A stretch of DNA of 64,000 nt from a bacterium (GTDB taxonomy: Bacteria > Myxococcota > UBA727 > JAUIJE01), in NCBI GenBank assembly GCA_030431455.1, contig JAUIJE010000004.1:372001-436000 (forward strand), given 5' to 3'. Numbering within the stretch: the first letter of the stretch is position 1; each line of letters opens with the position of its first letter. Position numbers and translations under genes: made by a program. The notes beneath the pieces were generated by a model. That model searched no databases, was not told the DNA's origin, and worked only from the letters and a program-made list of their open reading frames with translations. Shown here piece by piece: positions 17,001-27,181 of the stretch.

Positions 17001-17299
17001 GCGACCCGGCCGCGGCCATCGCCGGGGTCTTCGCCGAGCTCACCCAAGCGATGAGCCGCGGCGACGTCGACGCCTACCTCAAGCTGTGCGCGCGGGACGC
17101 CGCCCCCCAGGTCGCGCTGTTCGAGAAGAACGCCCGCCGGGCCCAAGAGGACGGCCTGCACTTCGTGCTCCGGGAAATCCGCACCATCGGCGACGTGGCC
17201 GAGACCCACTTCGACGTCGTCGACGGCAACCGCGTGCTCGAGCGGGCCCACCTCTCGCTCACCGTCGAGCCCGACGGCTGGAAGGTCCGCGCGCTGTAG
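16997..17299 (+). CDS. Small NTF2-like (SnoaL/DUF4440-type) protein
   Basis: 100 residues. The pattern AELTQAMSRGDVDAYLKLCA, a middle strand with DVAETHFDVVDGNR and a closing LSLTVEPDGWKVRAL is typical of the NTF2-like cone fold. No catalytic residues are evident. Its ATG overlaps the stop of the 785-residue protein (ATGA), so it is translated with it and is likely a partner, chaperone or immunity-type protein for it; that link is inferred from coupling alone. Confidence 0.7.
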   Translation: MSDPAAAIAGVFAELTQAMSRGDVDAYLKLCARDAAPQVALFEKNARRAQEDGLHFVLREIRTIGDVAETHFDVVDGNRVLERAHLSLTVEPDGWKVRAL

Positions 17300-17368
17300 C
17301 CGGTCAGGGGGCGGTCTTGGCCCCCCGCAAAGATGTATTCGCGTCTCCGCAGGGGCCGGCACCCGTCG

Positions 17369-18667
<1,299 letters not shown>

Positions 18668-18784
18668 GGGGGCCTCCGGGGAAGGGTGGAGAGGGCGCGA
18701 CAATTCAACGCATCAGCCCGGGCGTTCGGACGAATCGATCCCGCCCGGCCCGGATACTTGTCGGTACTAAGGCTGACCCAGGGG

Positions 18785-18988
18785 TCAGGCGTCCTTGGTC
18801 TCGCCTTCGAGCTGTTTTTGGGGATCGCCGGGCTTGGTCTCGCCTTCCGGGCCGTCTTTCAGGCTGCGCCGGAACGAGTTGATGGCGCCGCCGAGGCCAG
18901 ACGCGATCCCCGGCAACCGGCTGCCCCCGAAGAGCAACAGGATGATCCCGAAGATGACGACCAGTTCCCACATGCCGAGGCCAAACAT
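18785..18988 (-). CDS. tatA: Sec-independent translocase subunit TatA/TatE
   Basis: 67 residues. One N-terminal membrane helix (MWELVVIFGIILLLFGGSRL) with the family's conserved Glu, then the FGxxRLP hinge and an amphipathic helix (IASGLGGAINSFRRSLKDG), then a charged tail. This forms the pore part of the Tat pathway for folded proteins. GAAGGAG precedes the ATG. tatB and tatC are not nearby. ActB and the DUF1552 protein in this window both carry twin-arginine signals and are likely cargo. It is divergent from hemB. Confidence 0.96.
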   Translation of the reverse strand: MFGLGMWELVVIFGIILLLFGGSRLPGIASGLGGAINSFRRSLKDGPEGETKPGDPQKQLEGETKDA

Positions 18989-19059
18989 CGCGGCTCCTTC
19001 AGGCCCTTTCTGGGCCCGTCCTTCTGACCATCGTTACCACCTCGCGCTCGTTGCGCAAA

Positions 19060-19090
19060 ATGACCAGCGAAAAACCCGCCCTGGTATGTT
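19060..19090 (+). promoter_or_regulatory. Candidate hemB promoter
   Basis: TATGTT (19085-19090) as -10, with ATGACC (19060-19065) as a weak -35 at 19 bases. It lies 22 bases before the hemB ATG, leaving room for a short leader with CAGGAGG. The -35 is poor. Confidence 0.3.
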
Positions 19091-19112
19091 GCAGACACCG
19101 CAGGAGGCCCGG

Positions 19113-20102
<990 letters not shown>

Positions 20103-20110
20103 GCCGGCGC

Positions 20111-21142
20111 GTGGCCCGGGCCGCGGTGCCCGACATCTCCGTGTTGATGCCGGCCCGGGACGCGGCCGGCACCATCGACGAGGCGCTGGCCTCGGTGCGG
20201 GGGAGCGAGGGCGTGTCCCTCGAAGTGGTGGTCGTCGAGCACGGTTCGCGCGACGACACCGCGCGATGTGTCCAGTCACATGGGGATGCGCGCGTGCGCT
20301 TGGTGCCCACCGGCCGGTCGGTGCCGTTCGCCGACGCGCTGAACCGCGGGGTCCAGGCCTGCCGGGCGCCGCTCATCGCGCGCATGGACGCGGACGATGT
20401 GATGGACCCGCACCGGCTGCGCGACGACGTGGCCCACGCGCAGGGGGCGCCGGCCCTGGCCGCGGTGGCCTGCCAGGTGGCGCTGTTTGGCGGCCGCGGC
20501 GACCAGGGGCGGGGCATGGCCCGGTACGTGGCCTGGCAGAACGCGGTGTGCGCGGCCGACGACATCCGCCGCGAGATGTGGATCGAGCAGCCGCTGTGCC
20601 ACCCCGCGACCACCTTTCGGCGCGCCGCGCTCGACGCGGTGGGCGGGTACCGCCACGGTCTCTGGCCCGAGGACTACGACCTGTTTTTTCGGCTCTGGCT
20701 GGCCGGGCTTGGCATCGAAAAGCGCGCCAAGGTCCAGCACCATTGGCGCGAACACCCCGGGCAGACGACGTGGACCAGCCCCCGCCAGTCGCGGGACGCG
20801 CTGTGTTGCCTGAAGGTCGCGGCGATGATCGCGCGGTACCGCATCCGGTCCCGGCCGGTGCTGGTCGTCGGGGCGGGCAAGGAGGGCGGCCGGGTGGGGC
20901 GGGTGCTGCGCGCCGCGGGCGTTGATCCGGTGGCGTACTTTGACGTCGATTTGCGCCGGGTGGGCCGGGAGCGGCACGGGGCGCGGGTGCACCACGTGGA
21001 CGGGCTGGCCGAGGTGGCGAGGGCCCATCCCGGGCGGTTTGTGATCGGGGCGGTGGGCCAAAGCGGGGCCCGGGCGGTGGTGCGCGCCCAGCTTTCGGCC
21101 GCGGGTCTGGTCGAGGGCACCGACGCGGTGGTGGTGGCTTAG
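20111..21142 (+). CDS. Family 2 glycosyltransferase with a C-terminal Rossmann-like domain
   Basis: 343 residues from a GTG eight bases after hemB. The GT-A domain is clear: ISVLMPARDAAGTIDEALAS at the start, the acidic DxD-type motif in ARMDADDVMDPHRL, and the acceptor-side GLWPEDYDLFFRLWLAG. After residue about 250, RPVLVVGAGKEGGRVGRVL is a nucleotide-binding G-rich loop and the rest resembles the N-terminal domain of sugar O-acyltransferases (PglD-like). The sugar and acceptor are unknown. No membrane segment. It overlaps the convergent PilZ gene by four bases. Confidence 0.88.
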   Translation: MARAAVPDISVLMPARDAAGTIDEALASVRGSEGVSLEVVVVEHGSRDDTARCVQSHGDARVRLVPTGRSVPFADALNRGVQACRAPLIARMDADDVMDPHRLRDDVAHAQGAPALAAVACQVALFGGRGDQGRGMARYVAWQNAVCAADDIRREMWIEQPLCHPATTFRRAALDAVGGYRHGLWPEDYDLFFRLWLAGLGIEKRAKVQHHWREHPGQTTWTSPRQSRDALCCLKVAAMIARYRIRSRPVLVVGAGKEGGRVGRVLRAAGVDPVAYFDVDLRRVGRERHGARVHHVDGLAEVARAHPGRFVIGAVGQSGARAVVRAQLSAAGLVEGTDAVVVA

Positions 21143-21933
21143 AGCGCCTCGCGGGCTTCTGCGTATTTGAGCAAAGCGGTGATGGTCTCGAGCAGGTCGA
21201 ACAGCCGCAAGGGTTTGTCGACGACAAAATCCGCCCCGGCCTGGAGCATGTCCCGGCGGAGGTTGTCGGCCCGCGGGGCGATCATCACCACCGGGAGGTA
21301 CTCGAGACGGTGGTGGGTGCGGATGCGGTCGAGCAGCTGCATGCCGTCCATGTTGGGCATGTAGATGTCGAGCACCGCGAGGTCGATGCGTTCGCGCTGC
21401 AACACCCGCCAGGCCTCGGCGCCGTCCGCGGCCTCGACGAGGTCAAACCGGGTGTGGCCGCCGGTCTGGGCTTGCAGCCGCTGCACCGCCCGCCCCACCA
21501 GCTCGCGGAACACGCGGTTGTCGTCGGCCACCAGCACCCGGTAGGTCTTGGCGTCGGCGAGCTCCCAGGGGTTTTGTTCGCCCATGGCGCGCAGCACGCT
21601 CTGGACCTCGGAGGGGGCCGAGGACCACTCGAGCCCGAAGCCACAGGTGCCGTCCTCTTCGAAGGTCTGGACCCGCCGCACCACGCCCTCGAGGTGCACA
21701 CATTTGAGCAGACCGGGAAAGCTCAGCTCCAGGGCCACGGTGTCGCCGACCTCGACGTGGCTGTTGCCCCGAATAAACGCGCCGGACGCGGACAGATCGT
21801 GGGTGTGGCCGTGCGCGCCGTCGACGAAGCCGACCTTGAGCACCAACGGAAAACGAGGGTGACGTCGCCGCTCGGCGCCGTGCGCCGCGAGGTGTTCCAG
21901 GCTGGCGACGGCGGTGCTCAGGCTCGACCTCAG
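21139..21933 (-). CDS. PilZ domain plus response-regulator receiver protein
   Basis: 264 residues. PilZ domain at about 20-125, with ERRRHPRFPL (RxxxR-type c-di-GMP loop) and HTHDLSASGAFIRG (D/NxSxxG). Receiver domain at about 138-258, with ADDN, the phospho-acceptor in LAVLDIYMPNMDG and the Lys in VDKPLRL; the usual Thr/Ser after strand 4 is Ala (VVMIAPRA). It would join c-di-GMP binding to a phosphorylation signal, as in the myxobacterial motility regulators. No ATG, GTG or TTG lies in frame between the upstream stop and the PilZ motif; a CTG at 21933 overlaps that stop as CTGA and is proposed as the start. Confidence 0.88.
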   Translation of the reverse strand: MRSSLSTAVASLEHLAAHGAERRRHPRFPLVLKVGFVDGAHGHTHDLSASGAFIRGNSHVEVGDTVALELSFPGLLKCVHLEGVVRRVQTFEEDGTCGFGLEWSSAPSEVQSVLRAMGEQNPWELADAKTYRVLVADDNRVFRELVGRAVQRLQAQTGGHTRFDLVEAADGAEAWRVLQRERIDLAVLDIYMPNMDGMQLLDRIRTHHRLEYLPVVMIAPRADNLRRDMLQAGADFVVDKPLRLFDLLETITALLKYAEAREAL

Positions 21934-23258
21934 TGTGGCCGAAGCGCGGCCACAAAAAATCCATCGGTGCCGTGCACGTCCGGCCGCAATGTCATGGCAG
22001 GCCCGGCCGGCAGGCCCGCGGCGAGCGATGACAAGGGCACCGCGGTGGCCTCGCCCCGGTTCACGAAGGGGGTCACGACCTCCTCGTTTTCCGCGGCGAA
22101 CAGCGAACAGGTCGCGTACACCACCACACCGTCCTCGCGGCACAGGCGCAGGGCCTGGGCGAGGAGCTGTTGCTGCACCTTCGAATAGGCATCGACACGC
22201 GCGGCATCGAGGCGAAGGGCCCGATCTGGGCTGTGCCGCAGGGTGCCCGACGCGGTGCAGGGCGCATCGACGAGGACCCGGGCGAACGACCGGGGGGCAA
22301 AGGGGGGCGCGGTCCCGTCCGCGAGCACGAACACCGCCGCGGGGATGTCGCGCGCCCGCGCCGCTTGCAGCCGGTCGCGGTCGATGTCGCACACCACCAC
22401 CCGGTGCCCGAGAGCGCCGAGCAGCTTGGCCTTGCCCCCGCCCCCGCCGCACAGATCGAGCACCCACTCGCCCGCCGGGGGCTGGGCGAGCTGGGCGATG
22501 AGCTGGCTGCCCGGGTTCATCGGCCACACCGCGGCCCGCACCGCGGGCGGGAGCTTGCCGAGGGGGATGCGCTCGTCGGACTCGATGGCGGTGTCGCACA
22601 AGGGGTGCGGCCGCACCCCGGGCTTTTGGGCCTGCAAGGCCAAGATCGCTTCGCCCCGGGTCAGCCGCGAGGGGTCGACGGCGAAGCCGACCTTGGCCGG
22701 TTGCAGCAGGGCCTGTTCGAGCGCGTCCGCGTCGGGGAGGTGGGCGATCTGCGCCCGCACGAAGGGGGGCAGGCGCTCGGCCAGGGGGGTGCGCCACAGC
22801 GCGTCGAGGGGCGCGGGCAGCTTGGCGTCGCACAGCCCGGGGTTGGCCGCGAGCACCGCGCACAGGTCCTGGTCCCGCCGCCGGGGCGGGACCCCGCCGA
22901 ACCCCGCCACGGCCTCGTCGATGCGGGCCTCTAGGTCGAGCCGCCGCCGGGCCCAGGCAAACAGCGCGTCGGCCGCGACCTGGCGTTCGGTCTTGCCCAG
23001 CCGCCGGCGGGCGGACAGCTCGGCCAGCACCTGCTTGAGCGGGGCGCGGGTCGCGCGGTGCCGGGCGATGGCGTCGAGCACCACCGTGACGGGGGCGGGG
23101 AGCGTGTCGGCGTCGGCCAACACCCGCTCGCGGCCCTGCATCGGCCGGGGGCCGGTGTCGGCGACGCGGGGGGGCGATTTTTTTCCCGGTTTGCGTCCGC
23201 GCTGGTCGGCGCCCGCCTTCTTGCGGGGCCGGCCTCGGGGGGGGCCGCGGCGGCTCAC
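21930..23258 (-). CDS. RsmB/NOP2-family 16S rRNA (cytosine-5) methyltransferase
   Basis: 442 residues. A basic tail of about 45 residues (GPPRGRPRKKAG, GRKPGKKS) leads to a NusB-like helical RNA-binding domain (VLDAIARHRATRAPLKQVLA to ALFAWARRRLDLEARID). The methyltransferase domain has the SAM loop DLCGGGGGKAKLLG and both catalytic cysteines, one in DAPCTASGTLRHSPD and one in YATCSLFAAENEEVV. The GTG at 23258 overlaps the yggX stop as GTGA. It could be RsmB itself or a paralogue with another cytosine target. Confidence 0.93.
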   Translation of the reverse strand: MSRRGPPRGRPRKKAGADQRGRKPGKKSPPRVADTGPRPMQGRERVLADADTLPAPVTVVLDAIARHRATRAPLKQVLAELSARRRLGKTERQVAADALFAWARRRLDLEARIDEAVAGFGGVPPRRRDQDLCAVLAANPGLCDAKLPAPLDALWRTPLAERLPPFVRAQIAHLPDADALEQALLQPAKVGFAVDPSRLTRGEAILALQAQKPGVRPHPLCDTAIESDERIPLGKLPPAVRAAVWPMNPGSQLIAQLAQPPAGEWVLDLCGGGGGKAKLLGALGHRVVVCDIDRDRLQAARARDIPAAVFVLADGTAPPFAPRSFARVLVDAPCTASGTLRHSPDRALRLDAARVDAYSKVQQQLLAQALRLCREDGVVVYATCSLFAAENEEVVTPFVNRGEATAVPLSSLAAGLPAGPAMTLRPDVHGTDGFFVAALRPH

Positions 23259-23557
23259 GAGGGCTCGTCGGGGGACGGGCCCGGCTCGGTGGGGGTGCCC
23301 ACCTCGAGGGCGGCGCCCGCCTGGTCGTCGTCGAGGCACAAAAAGATGCGGAGCTGCTCCACCAGCTTTTTGCGGTGGGCCTTCTCCGACAGGTCGAGGT
23401 GGTACTCGTTGACGATTTTGAGCTGCATCTCTTCCCATTCGGCCCAGCTCTCTTTGCCGACGTGGGCGAGCACCTCTTGGCCGAGGGGACCGGACAGCGG
23501 GGCCTCGTCGAGGGCTTCCACCTCTTGCTTCAATCGTTTGTCGAACACCGTGGCCAC
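23255..23557 (-). CDS. yggX: Fe(2+)-trafficking protein YggX family
   Basis: 100 residues from a GTG with AGGAGGAG six bases upstream. The family core is clear in LGQEVLAHVGKESWAEWEEM and KIVNEYHLDLSEKAHRKKLV, with the typical length of about 90 plus a short acidic tail. Relatives protect iron-sulfur clusters and take part in iron handling during oxidative stress. The single N-terminal cysteine of Escherichia coli YggX is missing here (ATVFDKRLK). It is first in a coupled run with the rRNA methyltransferase and the PilZ-receiver gene. Confidence 0.9.
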   Translation of the reverse strand: MATVFDKRLKQEVEALDEAPLSGPLGQEVLAHVGKESWAEWEEMQLKIVNEYHLDLSEKAHRKKLVEQLRIFLCLDDDQAGAALEVGTPTEPGPSPDEPS

Positions 23558-23681
23558 CTGGGTCTCCTCCTCGCACCAACCAACCAGGGCGGTAGCAAGT
23601 GGGGCCACCTTATCGCAACCGGTTGCCTCCCCCTGTCGCGGGCTTTCTTTTCGCGACACGACGGGGATACAGTCCCGCACG

Positions 23682-24788
23682 ATGTCCACGGTTCTCGTCG
23701 TCGATGGGATCAAAAAGCGCCGCAACGCGATCAAGGCCGCGCTCGAAAAGCGCGAGGTCGACACCCATGAGGTCTCCGACGCCTACGCGGGTCTCGCCGC
23801 GCTGGGGCAGGGCACCTACAGCGGCATCATCATCGCCGAGGGCAAACGCCAGCTGTCGGTGAAGAGCCTGTGCGCGCTCGCCCTGCGGCGTCACACCGAC
23901 GTCCCGGTGTTTTTGATCCTGCGCAAGGTCGAGCACGCCCGCGAGGTCCGGCAAGAGCTGGGGCCGCGGGTGTTGTTGGTGCCGCCCGAGTGGGGCGTCG
24001 AGCAGCTCTGTACCCGGGTGGCCCAGAGCTGCGTGGTGTTGCCGCCGGAGTTCCACGAGGCCCCGCCGCCCCAGGGCCCCATCGTGCTCGAGGGTGCGTT
24101 CGAGGAGGAGGCCGGGCCCGCCCTGCTCATCGGTCTGTTCGTGCAGGAGCTCTCCGGGCGGCTCAGCGTCATCGACGACGGGGTCACGGTCTCGACGGTA
24201 TTCTTCCGGGACGGGGAGCCGGTGTGGGTTGTGCCCCCCGGGGGGGATACGGCGGTATTCCGTCACATTGTGCATCTCGGGCTGGTGCCGCCCGACTTGT
24301 CGCCCACCCCGGTGCCCGACGGCGAGCTGCTCCTGTCCATGGTGCGCAAGGGCACCCTGACCAAAGCGGACGTGAAGAAGGTCATGGTCGACCTCGTGCG
24401 CGAGGAAGTGTTGAGCGTGGCCGCCCGCCGCACCGGGGAGTACTCTTTCGTCGAGGACCAGACCTACGCGGCCCACCCCGGCCCGGGCCTGTCGGTGAAT
24501 CCCTTTGGGCTCATTTTTGAGGTCAAGCGCAAGAGCGTGCCCCCGCCCGAGTTGATGGAAATTGGGCAGAGCATGGGCGGCCGGCGCATCTTTGCCGGGC
24601 CTGGTCTCGACGTGGCCAAAGAGAAGATCCGCCCGTTCTTGCGGGGGGGCGACGCCACCGAGGCCCTCGATGGCGAGACCACGGTGCAAGAGTTCTGCGA
24701 TCGGGTGGGGCTCGACCCGGTGATGGGCAGCCTGTTGGTGCTCAGCCTCGTGGAGGCCCGGCTGGCCCGGCTGGGCGAAGCCGCCTAA
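23682..24788 (+). CDS. DUF4388 (PATAN-type) protein with a degenerate receiver domain
   Basis: 368 residues. The first about 120 look like a response-regulator fold (STVLVVDGIKKRRNAIKAAL) but the acidic pair is reduced to one Asp and the phospho-acceptor position reads IIIAEGK, so it is probably not phosphorylated. The middle part (GAFEEEAGPALLIGLFVQEL, then GRLSVIDDGVTVSTVFFRDG) is the DUF4388 domain, common in Myxococcota and cyanobacteria and linked to signalling scaffolds. TACAGT lies eight bases before the ATG with no ribosome site. Its last 30 bases are duplicated just downstream. Confidence 0.82.
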   Translation: MSTVLVVDGIKKRRNAIKAALEKREVDTHEVSDAYAGLAALGQGTYSGIIIAEGKRQLSVKSLCALALRRHTDVPVFLILRKVEHAREVRQELGPRVLLVPPEWGVEQLCTRVAQSCVVLPPEFHEAPPPQGPIVLEGAFEEEAGPALLIGLFVQELSGRLSVIDDGVTVSTVFFRDGEPVWVVPPGGDTAVFRHIVHLGLVPPDLSPTPVPDGELLLSMVRKGTLTKADVKKVMVDLVREEVLSVAARRTGEYSFVEDQTYAAHPGPGLSVNPFGLIFEVKRKSVPPPELMEIGQSMGGRRIFAGPGLDVAKEKIRPFLRGGDATEALDGETTVQEFCDRVGLDPVMGSLLVLSLVEARLARLGEAA

Positions 24789-24793
24789 CCAAC
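24759..24793. repeat. Direct repeat copy 1 (end of DUF4388 gene)
   Basis: 35 bases beginning CGGCTGGCCCGGCTGGGCG and ending ACCAAC. It matches 24851-24885 at 34 of 35 positions; the one change turns TAA into TGA. It includes the gene's last codons and stop. Confidence 0.9.
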
Positions 24794-24831
24794 GTACAAA
24801 ATCAGCTGCGCCTTGTGCGAGACCGGCGCAC

Positions 24832-24848
24832 GCAACGCGAAGCGTTGC
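24832..24848. other. Perfect hairpin between convergent genes
   Basis: GCAACGC-GAA-GCGTTGC, seven base pairs with a three-base loop, between the two direct repeats and between the convergent DUF4388 and E1 genes. No T run follows on either strand, so it is not a standard intrinsic terminator. Confidence 0.5.
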
Positions 24849-24850
24849 CA

Positions 24851-24885
24851 CGGCTGGCCCGGCTGGGCGAAGCCGCCTGACCAAC
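24851..24885. repeat. Direct repeat copy 2
   Basis: Second copy of the 35-base sequence, 92 bases downstream of the first and just before the 3' end of the convergent E1 gene. It reads as the tail of a deleted or partly duplicated DUF4388 gene end. Confidence 0.9.
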
Positions 24886-24893
24886 CTCTCGGG

Positions 24894-26990
24894 TTAGAAC
24901 GCGAGCAGCTCTCGGGCGGCGGCTTCGATGTCGCTCACCTGCGGCAAGGTCTCGGTCTCGAGGATGGGGGAGAAGCCCACCGGGATGTCCTTGGCCGCGC
25001 AGCGCATGATCGGGCCGTCGAGGTCCATAAAACAGTCCGCGGCCACGATCGCGGCCACTTCCGAGCCAATGCCATTGAACAGGTGGTCTTCGTGCACGAT
25101 GAGCACCTTGCCGGTGCGGCGCACGGTGGCGGCGATGCCCTCGCGGTCGAGGGGTTTGATCGAGCGCAGGTCGAACACCTCGATGCTGTGGCCTTCCTCG
25201 GCGAGCTTCTCGGCCACGGTGAGCGAGAAGTGCACGGTGGTGCCGTAGGTGATGATCGAGAGGTCTTCCCCCTCGCGGCGCACCCGGCCTCGGCCGAACG
25301 GGATGCAGTACTCGGGGTCGGTCTTTTCCGCTCGCGCCTCTTTGCGGTTGTAGAGGTACTTGGGCTCGAGGCAGAAGGTCATGCCCCGCGAGCGGATCGC
25401 GGTGCGCAGCAGGCCCGACGCATCGTCGGCGAATGCGGGGTAGACCACGCGCAGGCCGGGCAGGTGCGACATGATCGCTTCGACATTTTGCGAGTGGTAC
25501 AGGCCGCCGGTGATGTACCCGCCCGAGGCCAACCGGCACACGATGTTGGGGCTGAACTGCCCTTTGCTGCGCCAGTAGTCGTGGCTGGTCTCGACGATCT
25601 GTTCCATCGCCGGCCACACATAGTCCGCGAACTGGGCGGCTTCGATCACCACCCGGATGTTGTCGTCGTAGCGGCACATGCCGTTGGCGGTCCCGACGAT
25701 GAAGTCCTCGGCGATGGGCGCGTTGAACACCCGCTCAGGGCCGAACTCCTGCAGCATGCCCTTGGTGAGGTTGAACACCCCGCCCTTGTCTTTGCTGGCC
25801 ACGTCTTGGCCCCACAAGAACGTGTCCGGGTTGCGGCGGAACTCTTCTTTCATGGTGCGGTTGACCGCCTCGCGCAGCTTCTCGTCGCCGGGCCCGGGGG
25901 GCTCGGTGACCACCCCGTCCTGGGTGGTGTCGTAGGGCTCGGGCACCACGAACAGCGCATTGCTCTCTGGCGACGGCTTGGCCGCGTTCTCCGCGCGTTC
26001 GGCGTCTTGGTCGAGCTGGGCGTCGACCTCTTGCTCCAGGCCCGCGAGCTCTTTTTCGGTGGCGATCTTCTTGTCGAGCAGGTGGGTGCGCAACCGGGCC
26101 ACGGGGTCGAAGGCTTGGGTGGCGGCGATTTCTTCTTTGGTCCGGTACAGCTCGTGGGCGTCAGAGTTGGAGTGCGCGCCCATGCGCACACATTGGGCCG
26201 AGACCAGGGCGGGGCCGGCGCCGCTCTTCACGTAGTCCACCGCTTCTTGCATGCCCCGCCAGCTGTCGTAGATGTCGGTGCCGTCGCAGAGGATGACGCG
26301 GAGGTTCTTGATTCCAATGTAATTGTTGCCCACCCGCTCGTTGGCGGTCTGCTCGGCGGTGGGCACGGAGATGCCAAAGCCGTTCTCTTGGACCACAAAA
26401 ATCACCGGGAGCTTTTCCCGGGCCGCGCCGTTGTAGGCCTCGAAACAGTACCCTTCCGACGTCGAGGACTCGCCCTGCGAGGTGAACGCGATGGCGTCTT
26501 TTTTGTAGTACTTGATCGCCCGGGCCACCCCCGCGCCGTGCAGGGTGTGGTTGCCGGTGCAGGAGCTGACGTTCTGCACGCCGATGGCGGGTTTGCCAAA
26601 GTGGTTGGACATGTGCCGGCCGCCCGAGCAGGGGTCCTCGTCGCGGGACAGGCCGTTCAAGAAACATTCGTAGGGAGACAGGCCCGCGGCCAACGCCACC
26701 CCCATGTCCCGGTAGTAGGGGAACAGGAAGTCCTGGTTGGGGCGGAAGCTGCGCCCCAGGGCGATCTGAATGCCTTCGTGGCCCCCGCACCGCGCGTGGT
26801 AGCTCCAGCCCATGCCGCGGCGGATGTATTTGCTCGCGCGGTCGTCCATCGCGCGCACGAGGTACGCCTGGCGGTACCACTCCTTCTGGGTGGCGGCGTC
26901 GACCTTGACGGCGTCGTGCTGGAGCGGACCCGGGCCTTGCGAGAGCAGGCGGAGCGTGGGGGTCTCGGAGGTGGCGACTTGGCTGGTCAT
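24894..26990 (-). CDS. Fused alpha-beta E1 of a 2-oxoacid dehydrogenase (branched-chain type)
   Basis: 698 residues joining both E1 subunits, which are separate in most bacteria. It decarboxylates a 2-oxoacid on thiamine diphosphate and hands the acyl group to the lipoyl E2. Alpha part (about 1-350): SYHARCGGHEGIQIALG, and the ThDP loop in GESSTSEGYCFEAYNGAA, where the usual GDG reads QGE. Linker about 350-375. Beta part (about 375-698): FGPERVFNAPIAEDFIVGTA, SYDYWRSKGQ-like and IVHEDHLFNGIGSEVAA. Branched-chain (leucine-derived) use fits myxobacterial iso-fatty-acid synthesis but is inferred. GAAGGA precedes the ATG. E2 and E3 genes are not in the window. Confidence 0.9.
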   Translation of the reverse strand: MTSQVATSETPTLRLLSQGPGPLQHDAVKVDAATQKEWYRQAYLVRAMDDRASKYIRRGMGWSYHARCGGHEGIQIALGRSFRPNQDFLFPYYRDMGVALAAGLSPYECFLNGLSRDEDPCSGGRHMSNHFGKPAIGVQNVSSCTGNHTLHGAGVARAIKYYKKDAIAFTSQGESSTSEGYCFEAYNGAAREKLPVIFVVQENGFGISVPTAEQTANERVGNNYIGIKNLRVILCDGTDIYDSWRGMQEAVDYVKSGAGPALVSAQCVRMGAHSNSDAHELYRTKEEIAATQAFDPVARLRTHLLDKKIATEKELAGLEQEVDAQLDQDAERAENAAKPSPESNALFVVPEPYDTTQDGVVTEPPGPGDEKLREAVNRTMKEEFRRNPDTFLWGQDVASKDKGGVFNLTKGMLQEFGPERVFNAPIAEDFIVGTANGMCRYDDNIRVVIEAAQFADYVWPAMEQIVETSHDYWRSKGQFSPNIVCRLASGGYITGGLYHSQNVEAIMSHLPGLRVVYPAFADDASGLLRTAIRSRGMTFCLEPKYLYNRKEARAEKTDPEYCIPFGRGRVRREGEDLSIITYGTTVHFSLTVAEKLAEEGHSIEVFDLRSIKPLDREGIAATVRRTGKVLIVHEDHLFNGIGSEVAAIVAADCFMDLDGPIMRCAAKDIPVGFSPILETETLPQVSDIEAAARELLAF

Positions 26991-27123
26991 GAACAAATCC
27001 TTCGATGAGCCCAGAGTGGGACAACCCGTCATGCATGCCCAAGCGACAAAAAAACCACAACCGGCCCCGTGCAGATGCGCTCTGGATGCTGCGGTGTGTC
27101 ACCCCGGCCGTTTTCTGGGACCG

Positions 27124-27139
27124 CGCGCACAGGTGCGCG
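27124..27139. promoter_or_regulatory. Inverted repeat before the CetZ-like gene
   Basis: CGCGCAC-AG-GTGCGCG, perfect 7-base arms, 42 bases before the ATG at 27182 and in the 191-base region between divergent genes. It could be an operator or a leader hairpin. GATAAAG follows directly. Confidence 0.3.
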
Positions 27140-27181
27140 ATGATAAAGAGACGGACCGCCTCCCGCGGCCTCTGCAACACA

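Noticed and set aside
21934-22863. N-terminal extension of the PilZ-receiver gene
   Set aside because: It runs in another frame of the rRNA methyltransferase and has no domain; a CTG start at the overlap is more likely.
24794-24893. Intrinsic terminator at the perfect hairpin
   Set aside because: No T run follows the stem on either strand.
24813-27008. 731-residue plus-strand frame across the E1 gene
   Set aside because: Antisense to a certain enzyme gene; composition (Val/His/Gly-rich) is that of a mirror frame.
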